This document shows positions 16,148 to 24,582 of a stretch of 46,357 nt of DNA, in pieces (within the stretch, counting starts at the first letter, position 1; every line of letters begins with the position of its first letter). The stretch lies in the NCBI RefSeq assembly GCF_017813235.1, contig NZ_JAGISH010000021.1:1-46357 (forward strand). The letters run 5' to 3'. A program made the position numbers and the translations under genes. This DNA is from Sagittula salina (GTDB lineage: Bacteria > Pseudomonadota > Alphaproteobacteria > Rhodobacterales > Rhodobacteraceae). The notes under the pieces were generated by a model, which worked only from the letters and a program-made list of their open reading frames with translations, was not told the origin of the DNA and ran no database searches.

Positions 16148-17668
16148 ATGGGCCTCTTCGACCGTTTCCGCCGCCGCTCGACTGGCGGACCCGCTGCAGT
16201 GCGGGCCCGTCTCGAAGGCGCCATGGCGAAGCGACGGCTCCGGGGCTGGAACCCGCCGCTCGAGAACATCAACGCGCTGGTTGCCTCGGGCGGTCCTCGG
16301 CTCTTGGCGCGGTCCCGCGAGTTGGTGGTGACCAACGGCTATGCCGCCAACGCCTGCGAGGCCTTCGCCGCGAACCTTGTCGGCGACGGGATCAAGCCAT
16401 CCTCGCTGATCGGGGACGGCGATCTGCGCGACCAGGTCCAGCGGCTCTGGCTCGCCTGGACCGACGAGGCCGACGCCGACGGTCTGAGCGACTTCTACGG
16501 CCTGCAGGCCATGGTCGCGCGGGAGATGTTCGTCGCGGGCGAGTGCTTCGTCCGGCTCCGACCCCGTCGCGCGGAGGACGGACTGCTCGTCCCGCTGCAG
16601 CTGCAGCTCCTGCAGTCCGAGATGCTGCCATTCGAGAAGACCGAGACGGCGGGAAACGGCAACCGCATCCGATGCGGGATCGAGTTCGATGGGATCGGCC
16701 GGCGCGTGGCCTACCATTTCCGCCGCCGCCATCCGGGCGACAGCACCGACCAGGGAGTGGTGATCCCGGAGACGGTGCGCGTGCGGGCGGCCGACGTGTT
16801 GCACATCTACCGGCCCATCGACGCGGGCCAGATCCGGGGACTGCCGCATATCGCACCCGCGATGGTGCGGCTGTTCCTGCTCGACCAGTACGACGACGCC
16901 GAACTCGACCGGAAGAAGACCGCGGCGATGTTCGCCGGCTTCATCACCAAGACCGCGCCGGAAGAGCCCATGATGGGCGAGGCCGAGGCGGATCTCGACG
17001 GCGCGGCCATTGCGAGCCTCGAGCCCGGCACGATGCAGGTGCTGCTGCCAGGCGAGGACGTGAAATTCTCGTCGCCCGCGGATGTCGGCGGCGGCTATGA
17101 GGCGTTCCAGTACCGCACGCTGCTGGCGGTCTCCGCCTCGCTGGGGCTGCCCTATCACCTCGTCACCGGCGATGTCCGGCAGGCGAATTACTCGAGCCTC
17201 AGGGCGGAGCTCGTGGAGTTCCGTCGCCGCATCGGCCAGCTGCAGCATGGCGTGATCGTGCACCAGCTCTGCCGCGCGGTCTGGCGGCGCTGGCTGGAGA
17301 CGGCGGTGCTTTCGGGCGCGCTCGATGCCGATCCCGCGACGGCGCGGCCGGTGCAGTGGATTCCGCCGCGCTGGGACTGGGTCGATCCGCTGAAGGACAT
17401 CCAGGCGCAGGTGCTGGCGATGGAGGCGGGCATCACCTCGCGGCGCAAGGTGGTCGAGGCCACCGGCTACGACATCGAGGAAGTCGATCGCGAGAACGCG
17501 GCCGACGCCGTGCGCGCGACGGGTCTCGGCCTGCGCTACCGCACGAACCCCGGCGAGACGCAGGGCGCCCGCGCGACACCGGCGACCCGGGCGGAGCCAG
17601 GCGACGGCGCCGGCAACGACACGGATGGCGGCGCCGTCGCGACCGATCCGGCCACCGAACAGGAGTGA
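16148..17668 (+). CDS. portal protein (lambda gpB-like)
   Basis: A 506-aa portal subunit of the phage_portal_2 family. Recognisable stretches include RRLRGWNPPLENIN near the N-terminus, SRELVVTNGYAANACEAFA, the AGECFVRLRPR strand, and SLGLPYHLVTGDVRQANYSS about two thirds through. Twelve copies form the ring through which DNA enters the head. It lies 4 bp after the gpW-like gene and just before the protease. The C-terminal ~40 residues are a low-complexity Thr/Ala/Gly/Asp tail. Confidence 0.92.
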   Translation: MGLFDRFRRRSTGGPAAVRARLEGAMAKRRLRGWNPPLENINALVASGGPRLLARSRELVVTNGYAANACEAFAANLVGDGIKPSSLIGDGDLRDQVQRLWLAWTDEADADGLSDFYGLQAMVAREMFVAGECFVRLRPRRAEDGLLVPLQLQLLQSEMLPFEKTETAGNGNRIRCGIEFDGIGRRVAYHFRRRHPGDSTDQGVVIPETVRVRAADVLHIYRPIDAGQIRGLPHIAPAMVRLFLLDQYDDAELDRKKTAAMFAGFITKTAPEEPMMGEAEADLDGAAIASLEPGTMQVLLPGEDVKFSSPADVGGGYEAFQYRTLLAVSASLGLPYHLVTGDVRQANYSSLRAELVEFRRRIGQLQHGVIVHQLCRAVWRRWLETAVLSGALDADPATARPVQWIPPRWDWVDPLKDIQAQVLAMEAGITSRRKVVEATGYDIEEVDRENAADAVRATGLGLRYRTNPGETQGARATPATRAEPGDGAGNDTDGGAVATDPATEQE

Positions 17669-17672
17669 CGAC

Positions 17673-18698
17673 ATGGCAAGCTGGTATGCGATCCGTGCCC
17701 GGGGGACGGGTGCGGAAGTGGCGATCTATGACGAGATCGGCGCCTACGGGGTCTCGGCGAAAGGCTTCCTCGCCGAACTTGGCGCGCTGCCTGAGGGCAC
17801 GCCTGTCGATCTGCGGCTGAACAGCCCCGGCGGATCGGTTTTCGACGCCGTCGCGATCCACAACGCGATCAAGCGCCACGAGGGCACGGTCACGGTCTGG
17901 ATCGACGGCATCGCCGCCTCGGCCGCCTCCTACATCGCCATGGCGGGCGACGAGATCGTCATGCCCGAGAACGCCTTCCTGATGATCCACGATCCCTCCG
18001 GCCTCGTGATGGGCACGGCCGAGGACATGCGCGCCATGGCCGAGGCGCTCGACAAGGTGAAGGGCAGCCTCGTCTCAGGCTACGCCGCGAAGTCCGGACG
18101 GACGACTGAGGATGTCTCCGCGCTGATGGCCGCCGAGACTTGGTTCGACGCAGGCGACGCCGTGGCGCAGGGCTTCGCCGACCGCCTGATCGAGCCTGTT
18201 CGGATCGCCGCGAACTTCGACATCGGGCGCTTCCGGAACGCGCCGCCGGTGTTGGTCGAGACCGTCGAAGCGGAAGCGGACGCCGGCGACGAGACCGATG
18301 GCGCCGAAACCGAAGCGGACAAAGGCAACACAGAGACAGCGGAGAACGATGAGGTCTCGGACGCCGACGACGAGCAGGAGGCTGCCCCCGACGCCCCTCA
18401 GCCACCGGCCAATACGCCGCCGCCGGGCGGCGCGCTGCCGGACCCCGCCGCGATCCGGGCAGAGGCCATCGGGCACGCCCGGGCCGTCGTCGATCTCTGC
18501 CGTCTCGCGGGCCAGCCGCAGATGGCCGGCCGCTTCCTCGAAGAGGACGCGAGCCTCGACGCGGTGCGCGCTGCACTCCTCGCAGCGAAGGCCGAGGCCG
18601 AGCCCGAGATCGCGCCCCATCACCCGCAGCCCGGCCGCTCCTCGGCCGCGCGCCCTTGGGGCGAGATTGTCGCCCGCACCTTCAAGCTGAAAGGATGA
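17673..18698 (+). CDS. ClpP-like prohead maturation protease
   Basis: A 341-aa protein with an N-terminal ClpP/S14-type serine protease domain (~1-195): LNSPGGSVFDA (50-59), the catalytic Ser83 in GIAASAAS (79-86), and His106 in MIHDPSG (104-110). An acidic low-complexity stretch (~205-260) follows, then a C-terminal helical region that may act as scaffold before self-cleavage, as in lambda gpC/Nu3. ATG at 17673 follows the portal stop by 4 bp and is preferred to an in-frame start at 17625 inside the portal gene. Confidence 0.88.
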   Translation: MASWYAIRARGTGAEVAIYDEIGAYGVSAKGFLAELGALPEGTPVDLRLNSPGGSVFDAVAIHNAIKRHEGTVTVWIDGIAASAASYIAMAGDEIVMPENAFLMIHDPSGLVMGTAEDMRAMAEALDKVKGSLVSGYAAKSGRTTEDVSALMAAETWFDAGDAVAQGFADRLIEPVRIAANFDIGRFRNAPPVLVETVEAEADAGDETDGAETEADKGNTETAENDEVSDADDEQEAAPDAPQPPANTPPPGGALPDPAAIRAEAIGHARAVVDLCRLAGQPQMAGRFLEEDASLDAVRAALLAAKAEAEPEIAPHHPQPGRSSAARPWGEIVARTFKLKG

Positions 18699-18702
18699 CA
18701 CC

Positions 18703-19068
18703 ATGACCACGCTGGTCGAAGGGAAACACCCCGGCGGCTTCCTCGTCTGGGAAGACTTCCGCGACTACACCCGCGAGACGATCACCGTCGCAAGCGGAAC
18801 GCTCGAGCCCGGCACGGTGCTGGGCAAGATCACCGCCTCGGGCAAGTATGCTGCCCACGACCCCGCGGCCGTCGACGGCACCGAGACCGCCGTCGCGGTG
18901 CTCTGGGGCAAGGCGGATGCGAGCGCTGGCGATGTGCCGGCCGTCGCCGTCGTCCGCGGTCCCGCCATCGTCAACCGCCACGACCTCGTCTTTGCGGGCA
19001 CGCCCAGCGAGGCCGAGATCGCGGCCGCACATGCCGCGCTCCTCGCCGCGGGCATTCTCGTCCGCTGA
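18703..19068 (+). CDS. head decoration protein (gpD-like)
   Basis: A 121-aa capsid-stabilising protein of the lambda gpD family: an N-terminal TRETITVASGTLEPGTVLGKIT segment, then AVAVLWGKADAS and VVRGPAIVNRHDLVF. It binds as trimers to the outside of the expanded capsid. It lies between protease and major capsid, 4 bp after the protease stop, as expected. Confidence 0.85.
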   Translation: MTTLVEGKHPGGFLVWEDFRDYTRETITVASGTLEPGTVLGKITASGKYAAHDPAAVDGTETAVAVLWGKADASAGDVPAVAVVRGPAIVNRHDLVFAGTPSEAEIAAAHAALLAAGILVR

Positions 19069-19093
19069 CCCAATCTCGACAGGAGGCATCCTC

Positions 19094-20107
19094 ATGGCCA
19101 CCATGGACATCTTCGAAGGCGATGCCTTCACCATCATCGAGCTCACCCGCGCGCTCGAGAACATCCCCTTCAAGCCCGCGCTGCTCTCGGGTTCGAACCT
19201 CTTCAGCCCGCGCGGCGTGCGCTCCCGCACCGTCGTGATCGAGAGCCGCGACGGCACGCTCTCGCTGATCCCGTTCTCTGAGCGCGGCTCGGCCTACGAG
19301 CAGCAGGTGCCCGACCGGCGCGAGATGCGCGCCTTCATCTGCCGCCAGTTCAAGAAACAGGACGTGCTCTGGGCCTCCGAGATCCAGTCCGTCCGCGACT
19401 TCGGCTCGGAAAGCGCGACCCAGCAGGTGCAGACCGAGGTGGCCTATCGCCTGCGCAAGCTCCGCCAGGACGCCGAGACCACCTTCGAATACCACCTGCT
19501 GAACGGCATCCAGGGGCTGGTGAAGGACCCGAAGGACCACGCGACGGTGGTGAACTACTTCACCGAGTTCGGCATCACGCCGGCGGCAGAGATCGACTTT
19601 GACCTCGACAATGCGAGCCCGGCCTCGGGCGCGCTGCGCAAGCGCTGCCAGGCGCTGATCGAGAGCGTCGAGGATTCGATGGGCGGGCTATCGGCCGGCG
19701 CCGTGCAGATCCGCGCCGAATGCGGCTCGGCCTTCTTCGCCGATCTCGTGGCCCACAAGGAGGTGCGGGAGACCTACCTGAACACCGCCGCGGCGGCTGA
19801 CCTGCGCGGTCGCGTCGCCGACGAGGTCAGCTTCGGCGGCATCACCTTCCGCCGCTACCGGGGCGGCGTCGGTTTCACCGTGCCGACCGACAAGGCGTTC
19901 TTTTATCCGGAAGGCATCGAGGGGCTCTTCGAGATCTACTACGCCCCCGCCGACACCTTCGAGACGGTCAACACGCTCGGCCAGCCGCTCTACGCGCGCA
20001 CGATCCCCGACCGGGATCGCGACGAGTGGGTGCGGCTCGAGATCGAGAGCAACCCGCTGCCGATCTGCACCCGGCCGCAGGTTCTGCGCTCGGCAAGGCG
20101 GACCTGA
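19094..20107 (+). CDS. major capsid protein (gpE-like)
   Basis: A 337-aa lambda gpE-type major head protein. Typical features are MDIFEGDAFTIIELTRALE at the N-terminus, DGTLSLIPFSERGS, and a C-terminal GGVGFTVPTDKAFFYPEGI with ARTIPDRDRDEWVRLEIE. ATG at 19094 has a perfect AGGAGG ribosome site at 19081-19086; an in-frame upstream start at 18848 lies in the decoration gene and is rejected. Its stop overlaps the next start by one base (TGATG). Confidence 0.93.
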   Translation: MATMDIFEGDAFTIIELTRALENIPFKPALLSGSNLFSPRGVRSRTVVIESRDGTLSLIPFSERGSAYEQQVPDRREMRAFICRQFKKQDVLWASEIQSVRDFGSESATQQVQTEVAYRLRKLRQDAETTFEYHLLNGIQGLVKDPKDHATVVNYFTEFGITPAAEIDFDLDNASPASGALRKRCQALIESVEDSMGGLSAGAVQIRAECGSAFFADLVAHKEVRETYLNTAAAADLRGRVADEVSFGGITFRRYRGGVGFTVPTDKAFFYPEGIEGLFEIYYAPADTFETVNTLGQPLYARTIPDRDRDEWVRLEIESNPLPICTRPQVLRSARRT

Positions 20108-20418
20108 TGACCGCCTTCGCCGCCGCCCTCGACGCGCTCTTCGCCGATGCGCATCTCGCGCGCGACGTCGTCTACACCGCCGAGGGCGGCGCACCCGCGC
20201 TGGTCCGCGCGATCCTGCGCCGGCCCGACGACGTCACGAACTTCGGCGACGCGCGCATCTGGTCGGAGACCACCCGGCTGGATCTGCGCCTCGCCGAGGT
20301 GCCCCAGCCCCGTCCCGGCGACCGCATCGAGATCGACGGCGAGGCTTTCCTCATCCAGGGCGAACCCGTCCGCGACCGCGAGCGGCTCGTCTGGACCGTG
20401 GACCTGCGCCCGGCCTGA
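20107..20418 (+). CDS. head-tail attachment protein (gpFII-like)
   Basis: A 103-aa protein that fits the lambda gpFII-type joining proteins: short N-terminal helix, then a beta-rich part with LRLAEVPQPRPGDRIEIDGE and FLIQGEPVRDRERLVWTVDL. Placed directly after the capsid gene with a 1-base overlap. It would complete the head so that tails can attach. The family call rests on size, position and the beta pattern. Confidence 0.72.
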   Translation: MTAFAAALDALFADAHLARDVVYTAEGGAPALVRAILRRPDDVTNFGDARIWSETTRLDLRLAEVPQPRPGDRIEIDGEAFLIQGEPVRDRERLVWTVDLRPA

Positions 20419-20423
20419 CAGCG

Positions 20424-21050
20424 ATGAAGCTGAAGCTCGACATCACCCCCGATCTCGTCGCCGCCATGGCCGCCGAGGTGAAGGCCGGCGAGAAGGCCGT
20501 CACAGTTGCCATGCGCGAAGCCGGGACCGGGCTCAAGACCGCCTGGCGCGGGCAGATCACCGGCGCGGGGCTCGGCCGACGGCTCGCCAACTCGATCCGG
20601 AGCCAGACCTACCCGAAGGCCGGCGAGAGCCTTAACGCCGCGGCGCTGGTCTGGTCCAAGGCCCCGGTCGTCGTCGGCGCCCACGACACCGGCCCGCTGA
20701 TCCGCTCGAAAGACGGGTTCTGGCTCGCGATCCCGACCGAGGCCGCCGGCCGTGGTCTGCGCGGCGCCAAGATCACCCCCGGCGAATGGGAACGCCGCCG
20801 TGGGTTGCGTCTCCGCTTCGTCTACCGCCGGCTAGGTCCGAGCCTGCTGGTGGCCGAAGGCCGGCTGAACAGCCGCGGGCTTGGGGTTGCGTCACGCTCG
20901 AAGACCGGTCGCGGGCGCACGACGGTGCCGATCTTCCTGCTGGTGCCGCAGGTCAAGCTGCCGAAGCGGCTGGATCTGGCGCGGGATGCCGACCGGGCAT
21001 TGGACAGCGTGCCGGGGCTGATGGTGGCGAATTGGGTGGAGGGTCGTTGA
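20424..21050 (+). CDS. DUF6441 tail protein (gpZ-like position)
   Basis: A 208-aa protein of the DUF6441 type that takes the place of lambda gpZ between head-joining and tail terminator genes. Visible stretches: LKTAWRGQITGAGLGRRLAN, a VVVGAHDTGPLIRSKDG loop and a VPIFLLVPQVKLPKRLDL segment near the C-terminus. It probably takes part in tail completion. It is followed 2 bp later by the stop codon of an antisense gene, so an inserted cassette starts right at its end. Confidence 0.75.
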   Translation: MKLKLDITPDLVAAMAAEVKAGEKAVTVAMREAGTGLKTAWRGQITGAGLGRRLANSIRSQTYPKAGESLNAAALVWSKAPVVVGAHDTGPLIRSKDGFWLAIPTEAAGRGLRGAKITPGEWERRRGLRLRFVYRRLGPSLLVAEGRLNSRGLGVASRSKTGRGRTTVPIFLLVPQVKLPKRLDLARDADRALDSVPGLMVANWVEGR

Positions 21051-21052
21051 AA

Positions 21053-21691
21053 TTAGGCCAGTCCGTCGAGGAGAACGTCCAATGCTGTCGCCGTTATGAC
21101 GCCTACGGAGACGTCGCCAAACGCCGTCGCGAACTGCTGCCGGGAAACCTTGCCGGATCGCAGAACCTGAGCCGCAGAGATGGCTCCCGCCAACAGAGCG
21201 GAGGTTGCTGCGCCTTCTGCTATTTCGACCGCCACACTGTCTCTCGGCAGTTCGGTGAACACGCGTGAAACATCGCCAGATATCGCCGCATTCGAGAAAC
21301 CTGAACCACTTGCAGCGGAAACGACTGCCGCCACTTCTTCCGTCGCGACAACTTCGATGCCCGGATAGCGGGCAAGATGCTCGAAGATCGCGGCCGGAGA
21401 GGCGACTGCCTTTAGCTGAACGGCATGGATGACATCACCATTAACAATGAACTCCACATCTGCGCCGGGATGGTTGGTCGCCTCGAACACCCGCGCGGCA
21501 ACGTCATCTGCGTCGATGTTTTCAGCATGGACGAAAAGCAACTCGTGGTAGATGCCCTTCACGTTGGACACGACACCTCGAAGCTGTTCGGGAGTAAGCT
21601 CAGAGATGTAAACGGCCAGTTCCTCTGTAGTGGCACCGTTCAGGTTTGTCGCCGACCGCCTGAGGGCATCGAGGACAAGTTCTTCCTCCAT
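21053..21691 (-). CDS. nuclease-like protein of antisense cassette 1
   Basis: A 212-aa protein from ATG at 21691; no family is recognised with certainty. It has a pattern fitting a PD-(D/E)XK-type fold: Glu50 in NVKGIYHELLFV, Asp78 in HPGADVEFIV, and Gln92-Leu-Lys94 in HAVQLKA, followed by PGIEVVATEEVA. The last ~60 residues are Ala/Gly/Val-rich and weakly hydrophobic. Sequence upstream of the ATG, back to a CTG at 21766 that overlaps the stop of the preceding gene, also reads like protein (VTLQRLLDEPTRSW), so a CTG start coupled to termination is possible. It lies downstream of the membrane-protein gene in the same direction and forms a two-gene unit with it, opposite to the tail genes. Nuclease activity is inferred only from motif spacing. 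Confidence 0.6.
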   Translation of the reverse strand: MEEELVLDALRRSATNLNGATTEELAVYISELTPEQLRGVVSNVKGIYHELLFVHAENIDADDVAARVFEATNHPGADVEFIVNGDVIHAVQLKAVASPAAIFEHLARYPGIEVVATEEVAAVVSAASGSGFSNAAISGDVSRVFTELPRDSVAVEIAEGAATSALLAGAISAAQVLRSGKVSRQQFATAFGDVSVGVITATALDVLLDGLA

Positions 21692-21762
21692 CGACCAGGA
21701 ACGAGTGGGTTCATCGAGCAGGCGCTGCAGGGTGACAGCAACGACGACCGCAGCGCTTCGGG

Positions 21763-22665
21763 TCAGGCCGCCGCGTCCTTCTCCATCGCTGCCAGCGCGA
21801 TCCGGCCCAGTTCGGCTCTGCACTGATCGAGCTTGCGCCGTTGCAGGTAGGCCAGTGTTCGCATGAATGGTTCGCATTCGGACTTTCCGTTCTCTTTGAG
21901 GGAAGCATCATCCCAGTGCTGGTTGATCTGGTTCGCCAGCGGAATGAGCACTTGTTCTGCGACAAGCCGCATCTCTGCAGATGAGGCTGTCTGGCTCAAT
22001 TCTCGTTGCTGCTTTGTCGCGTTGATCAGCGTTACGCACGCCACAAGGATAGCCTTCTCATGCTCCTGCAAGTCGTCTTCGGAACGCGCCTTGCCAAAGA
22101 GCTTTCGTTTGCCCCAAAAACCCGCGGCAATGCCGGCGCCCACACCGCCTGCCACCAACATGAGGCTGCCGCCTACGGCCCCAAGGCCGACCAAAGAACC
22201 TATCCAGAAATGCAGCGCCGACGTTGCTGCGGCACCATGCAGGGTAGCTAAGGCCGCGCCAGTTGATGCTGCACCAAATGTAGTGACAAGGCCTGAGATC
22301 CCGCCCACGGTCAAAACACCGCCAAGTTTGCCTATGACGGCGTTGACAAAAAGCCGAGATCGTCGGTCGGATGTCTGGCGGATTGCTGAGACGATCTGCG
22401 TGAGCGTTTCCTCGAGATGTTCCAAGGAGGTCGATGCCGGCCTAGGGCGCCAGTCATAGCGCTCTGCGTTTTTCCGCGTCCATGCTTCAATCTCGCTGGC
22501 GGTCGGCAAGTGCGAATTCGCCCTCTCTTGCTGCTTTCGTCCCCAATCGAGAGCGCGGTCGGCATGAGGCTCAGCGAACTTGATCGCCGCAGAAATCTTT
22601 TCTGAGGCGGCCTTCACCTTGGTGGAACTAAACTTCGGGAGTTCGCCAAACTTCAAATATTTCAA
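21763..22665 (-). CDS. glycine-rich membrane protein of antisense cassette 1
   Basis: A 300-aa protein from TTG at 22665, with a GAGG ribosome site 5 bp upstream. It has a charged N-terminal region (1-105), a long Gly/Ala-rich hydrophobic part (about 106-184, probably two or three membrane segments such as GGVLTVGGISGLVTTFGAA and GLGAVGGSLMLVAGGVGAG), and a charged helical C-terminal domain (190-300). This is the shape of a pore-forming or membrane-anchored effector rather than of a phage structural protein. No named family is recognised. It lies between two tail genes on the opposite strand, with its start 36 bp from the next tail gene. Together with the nuclease-like partner it is a candidate defence, exclusion or toxin unit. 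Confidence 0.6.
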   Translation of the reverse strand: MKYLKFGELPKFSSTKVKAASEKISAAIKFAEPHADRALDWGRKQQERANSHLPTASEIEAWTRKNAERYDWRPRPASTSLEHLEETLTQIVSAIRQTSDRRSRLFVNAVIGKLGGVLTVGGISGLVTTFGAASTGAALATLHGAAATSALHFWIGSLVGLGAVGGSLMLVAGGVGAGIAAGFWGKRKLFGKARSEDDLQEHEKAILVACVTLINATKQQRELSQTASSAEMRLVAEQVLIPLANQINQHWDDASLKENGKSECEPFMRTLAYLQRRKLDQCRAELGRIALAAMEKDAAA

Positions 22666-22701
22666 GCCTCAACCCACTTTGGACCAGGTTTCGAATACCA
22701 C

Positions 22702-23121
22702 ATGCCCACCCCACGCGAAACCATACTCGCCGCGCTGCACGCGCGGCTCTCGGCGCTACCCGCTACCGCCCTTCGCGGTGACGTGCTGCCCGAGCGTGTG
22801 CCGGTCGAAGGACTGCTGATCTTGCGCGAAGGCGAGCCGGGGGAGCCCGAAGTGACGCTGTCACCCCTGCGCTACCATTACCAGCATCGCGCCGAGATCG
22901 AGGCGGTCGTGCAGGGCGCTGACCGTGACGCCGCATTTGACACGCTGACTGCGAGCATCGGTACGGTGCTCGCGGCCGATCGCACGCTGGGCGGACTATG
23001 TGACTGGGCCGAGGCGGAAGCGCCGCGGGCAGTGGACTTGTCGGTTGAGGGCGCGGCCAGCCTGAAGGCTGCCGTAATCCCGGTCCTGCTTCACTATTCC
23101 ACGGCCGACGCGCTCGCTTAG
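22702..23121 (+). CDS. tail terminator-like protein (gpU position)
   Basis: A 139-aa protein starting PTPRETILAALHARLSALP, with a beta-rich middle (VTLSPLRYHYQHRAEIEAVV) and a LTASIGTVLAADRTLGGL helix. This pattern is usual for the alphaproteobacterial tail terminator/minor tail proteins that precede the tube gene. The gene sits alone between two antisense cassettes and would depend on read-through from the late promoter. Confidence 0.7.
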   Translation: MPTPRETILAALHARLSALPATALRGDVLPERVPVEGLLILREGEPGEPEVTLSPLRYHYQHRAEIEAVVQGADRDAAFDTLTASIGTVLAADRTLGGLCDWAEAEAPRAVDLSVEGAASLKAAVIPVLLHYSTADALA

Positions 23122-23131
23122 GGCGGATTGG

Positions 23132-23578
23132 TCAGTTGCCGCGACAGGTCCCATAGTAGCCACCGGAGAAGTAGCAGTATTCACGGGCCACTCCGGCAGC
23201 GATCATCTGGGCCGCGACATCGCGGCCATCGGCGAGGAAGCACTGCCCGACGATCCGTCCATACCGGTCGATATCGCGCACGCGACAGGTCAGGCTTTGC
23301 CCGGCGACCAGCCGCCGCAGAGTAGACGTCGCCGCGGAAGCGCCTCGCTCATCGCGCTCCGGAGCGTCGAGGCCCCAGACACGGATCGGCCGATCGACGC
23401 CACGGAGTGAGAAAGTGTCGCCGTCCGTCACATAGAGGACCGCGCCGCTCACGGTATTCGTCTGCGCCGAGACGGGGCCAACCGAAAGAACCGTGATCGC
23501 GAGAACAGAAACGATCATCCGGGTGATGATCCGCCGACCGGAATTACTGAGCGGGAAATTGGGATGATTACTGCGCAT
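23132..23578 (-). CDS. secreted thermonuclease (SNase-like), antisense cassette 2
   Basis: A small staphylococcal-nuclease-family protein (148 aa from ATG 23578; ATG at 23587 or 23518 are alternatives). A basic n-region and hydrophobic segment (RRIITRMIVSVLAITVLSV) ending in SVGPVSA-QT form a signal peptide. The nuclease core shows DGDTFSLRG, IRVWGLDAPERDE and RYGRIVGQCFL, which carry the expected Asp, Arg and Glu residues. It would hydrolyse DNA/RNA outside the cytoplasm. It lies antisense between tail terminator and tail tube genes, ending 10 bp from the former's stop. A role in degrading free or incoming DNA is inferred. Confidence 0.83.
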   Translation of the reverse strand: MRSNHPNFPLSNSGRRIITRMIVSVLAITVLSVGPVSAQTNTVSGAVLYVTDGDTFSLRGVDRPIRVWGLDAPERDERGASAATSTLRRLVAGQSLTCRVRDIDRYGRIVGQCFLADGRDVAAQMIAAGVAREYCYFSGGYYGTCRGN

Positions 23579-23643
23579 GAACTTCATGTGCGGCACGGCC
23601 CGACCGAACGCAACCGCGCTTCAACGAAATCAAGGAGAACACC

Positions 23644-24582
23644 ATGGCACGAGCCCAGGGGGCGCGGGCGCTGATGGCGCTTGCGTTCGAGACGACCTAT
23701 GGAACGCCGCCCGCAAGCGGCTTCACCCGCATGCCGTTCGCCAGCACGTCGCTGGGGGCCGAGCAGCCGCTGCTGAACTCGGAGCTTCTCGGCTACGGCC
23801 GCGATCCGCTGGCGCCGATCAAGGACGCGGTCACGGCCGACGGCGACGTCGTCGTGCCGCTCGACGCCGAGGCTTTCGGCTTCTGGCTGAAGGCGGCCTT
23901 CGGTGCACCGACGACCAGCGGCACCGGCCCATGGACGCACGAGTTCCAGTCGGGGGCCTGGACGCTGCCCAGCATGTCGATCGAGACCGGCATGCCGGAG
24001 GTCCCGCGCTATGCGATGTATTCCGGATGCGCGCTCGACCAGATCACCTGGCAGATGCAGCGCTCGGGGCTTCTGACCGCGACGGCGCGGCTGGTGGCGC
24101 AGGGCGAAACGGTCGGGACCACGACGAGCGCCGGAACACCTGCTGCGCTGGAGCTGAAGCGCTTCGGTCATTTCAACGGGGCGATCACGCGGAATGGCAC
24201 GGCGCTTGGCAACGTCGTTTCGGCCGATATCACCTATGCCAACAACCTCGACCGGATCGAGACCATCCGGAACGACGGCCGTATCGATGGCGCGGACCCA
24301 AGCATCGCGGCGCTGACCGGCTCCATCGAGGTGCGCTTCGCCGACAGCACGCTGGTGACGCAAGCGATCAACGGCGATCCGTGTGAGCTCGAGTTCGGCT
24401 ATGCGCTGCCCTCGGGCGAGAGCTTCACCTTCACTGTGCACGCCGTCTACCTGCCGCGCCCGCGGATCGAGATTTCCGGGCCGCAGGGCGTGCAGGCGAC
24501 CTTCGACTGGCAGGCCGCGCGCGACAGCGTCGTCGGCCGGATGTGCACGGCAACCCTCGTGAACGACGTGGAGACTTATTGA
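23644..24582 (+). CDS. major tail tube protein
   Basis: A 312-aa tail tube subunit. The N-terminal ALMALAFETTYGTPPASGFT and LLGYGRDPLAPIKDAVTADG stretches are typical of the phage tail tube proteins of this group, and the C-terminal part (~220-312) adds an extra beta domain. An AAGGAG ribosome site precedes ATG 23644. It overlaps the chaperone start by one base. Tail length is set by the tape measure gene downstream, consistent with a siphovirus. Confidence 0.85.
   Translation: MARAQGARALMALAFETTYGTPPASGFTRMPFASTSLGAEQPLLNSELLGYGRDPLAPIKDAVTADGDVVVPLDAEAFGFWLKAAFGAPTTSGTGPWTHEFQSGAWTLPSMSIETGMPEVPRYAMYSGCALDQITWQMQRSGLLTATARLVAQGETVGTTTSAGTPAALELKRFGHFNGAITRNGTALGNVVSADITYANNLDRIETIRNDGRIDGADPSIAALTGSIEVRFADSTLVTQAINGDPCELEFGYALPSGESFTFTVHAVYLPRPRIEISGPQGVQATFDWQAARDSVVGRMCTATLVNDVETY

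Noticed and set aside
16001..17674. 557-aa antisense ORF across the portal gene
   Set aside because: His/Arg/Leu-rich shadow of the portal coding frame with no motifs.
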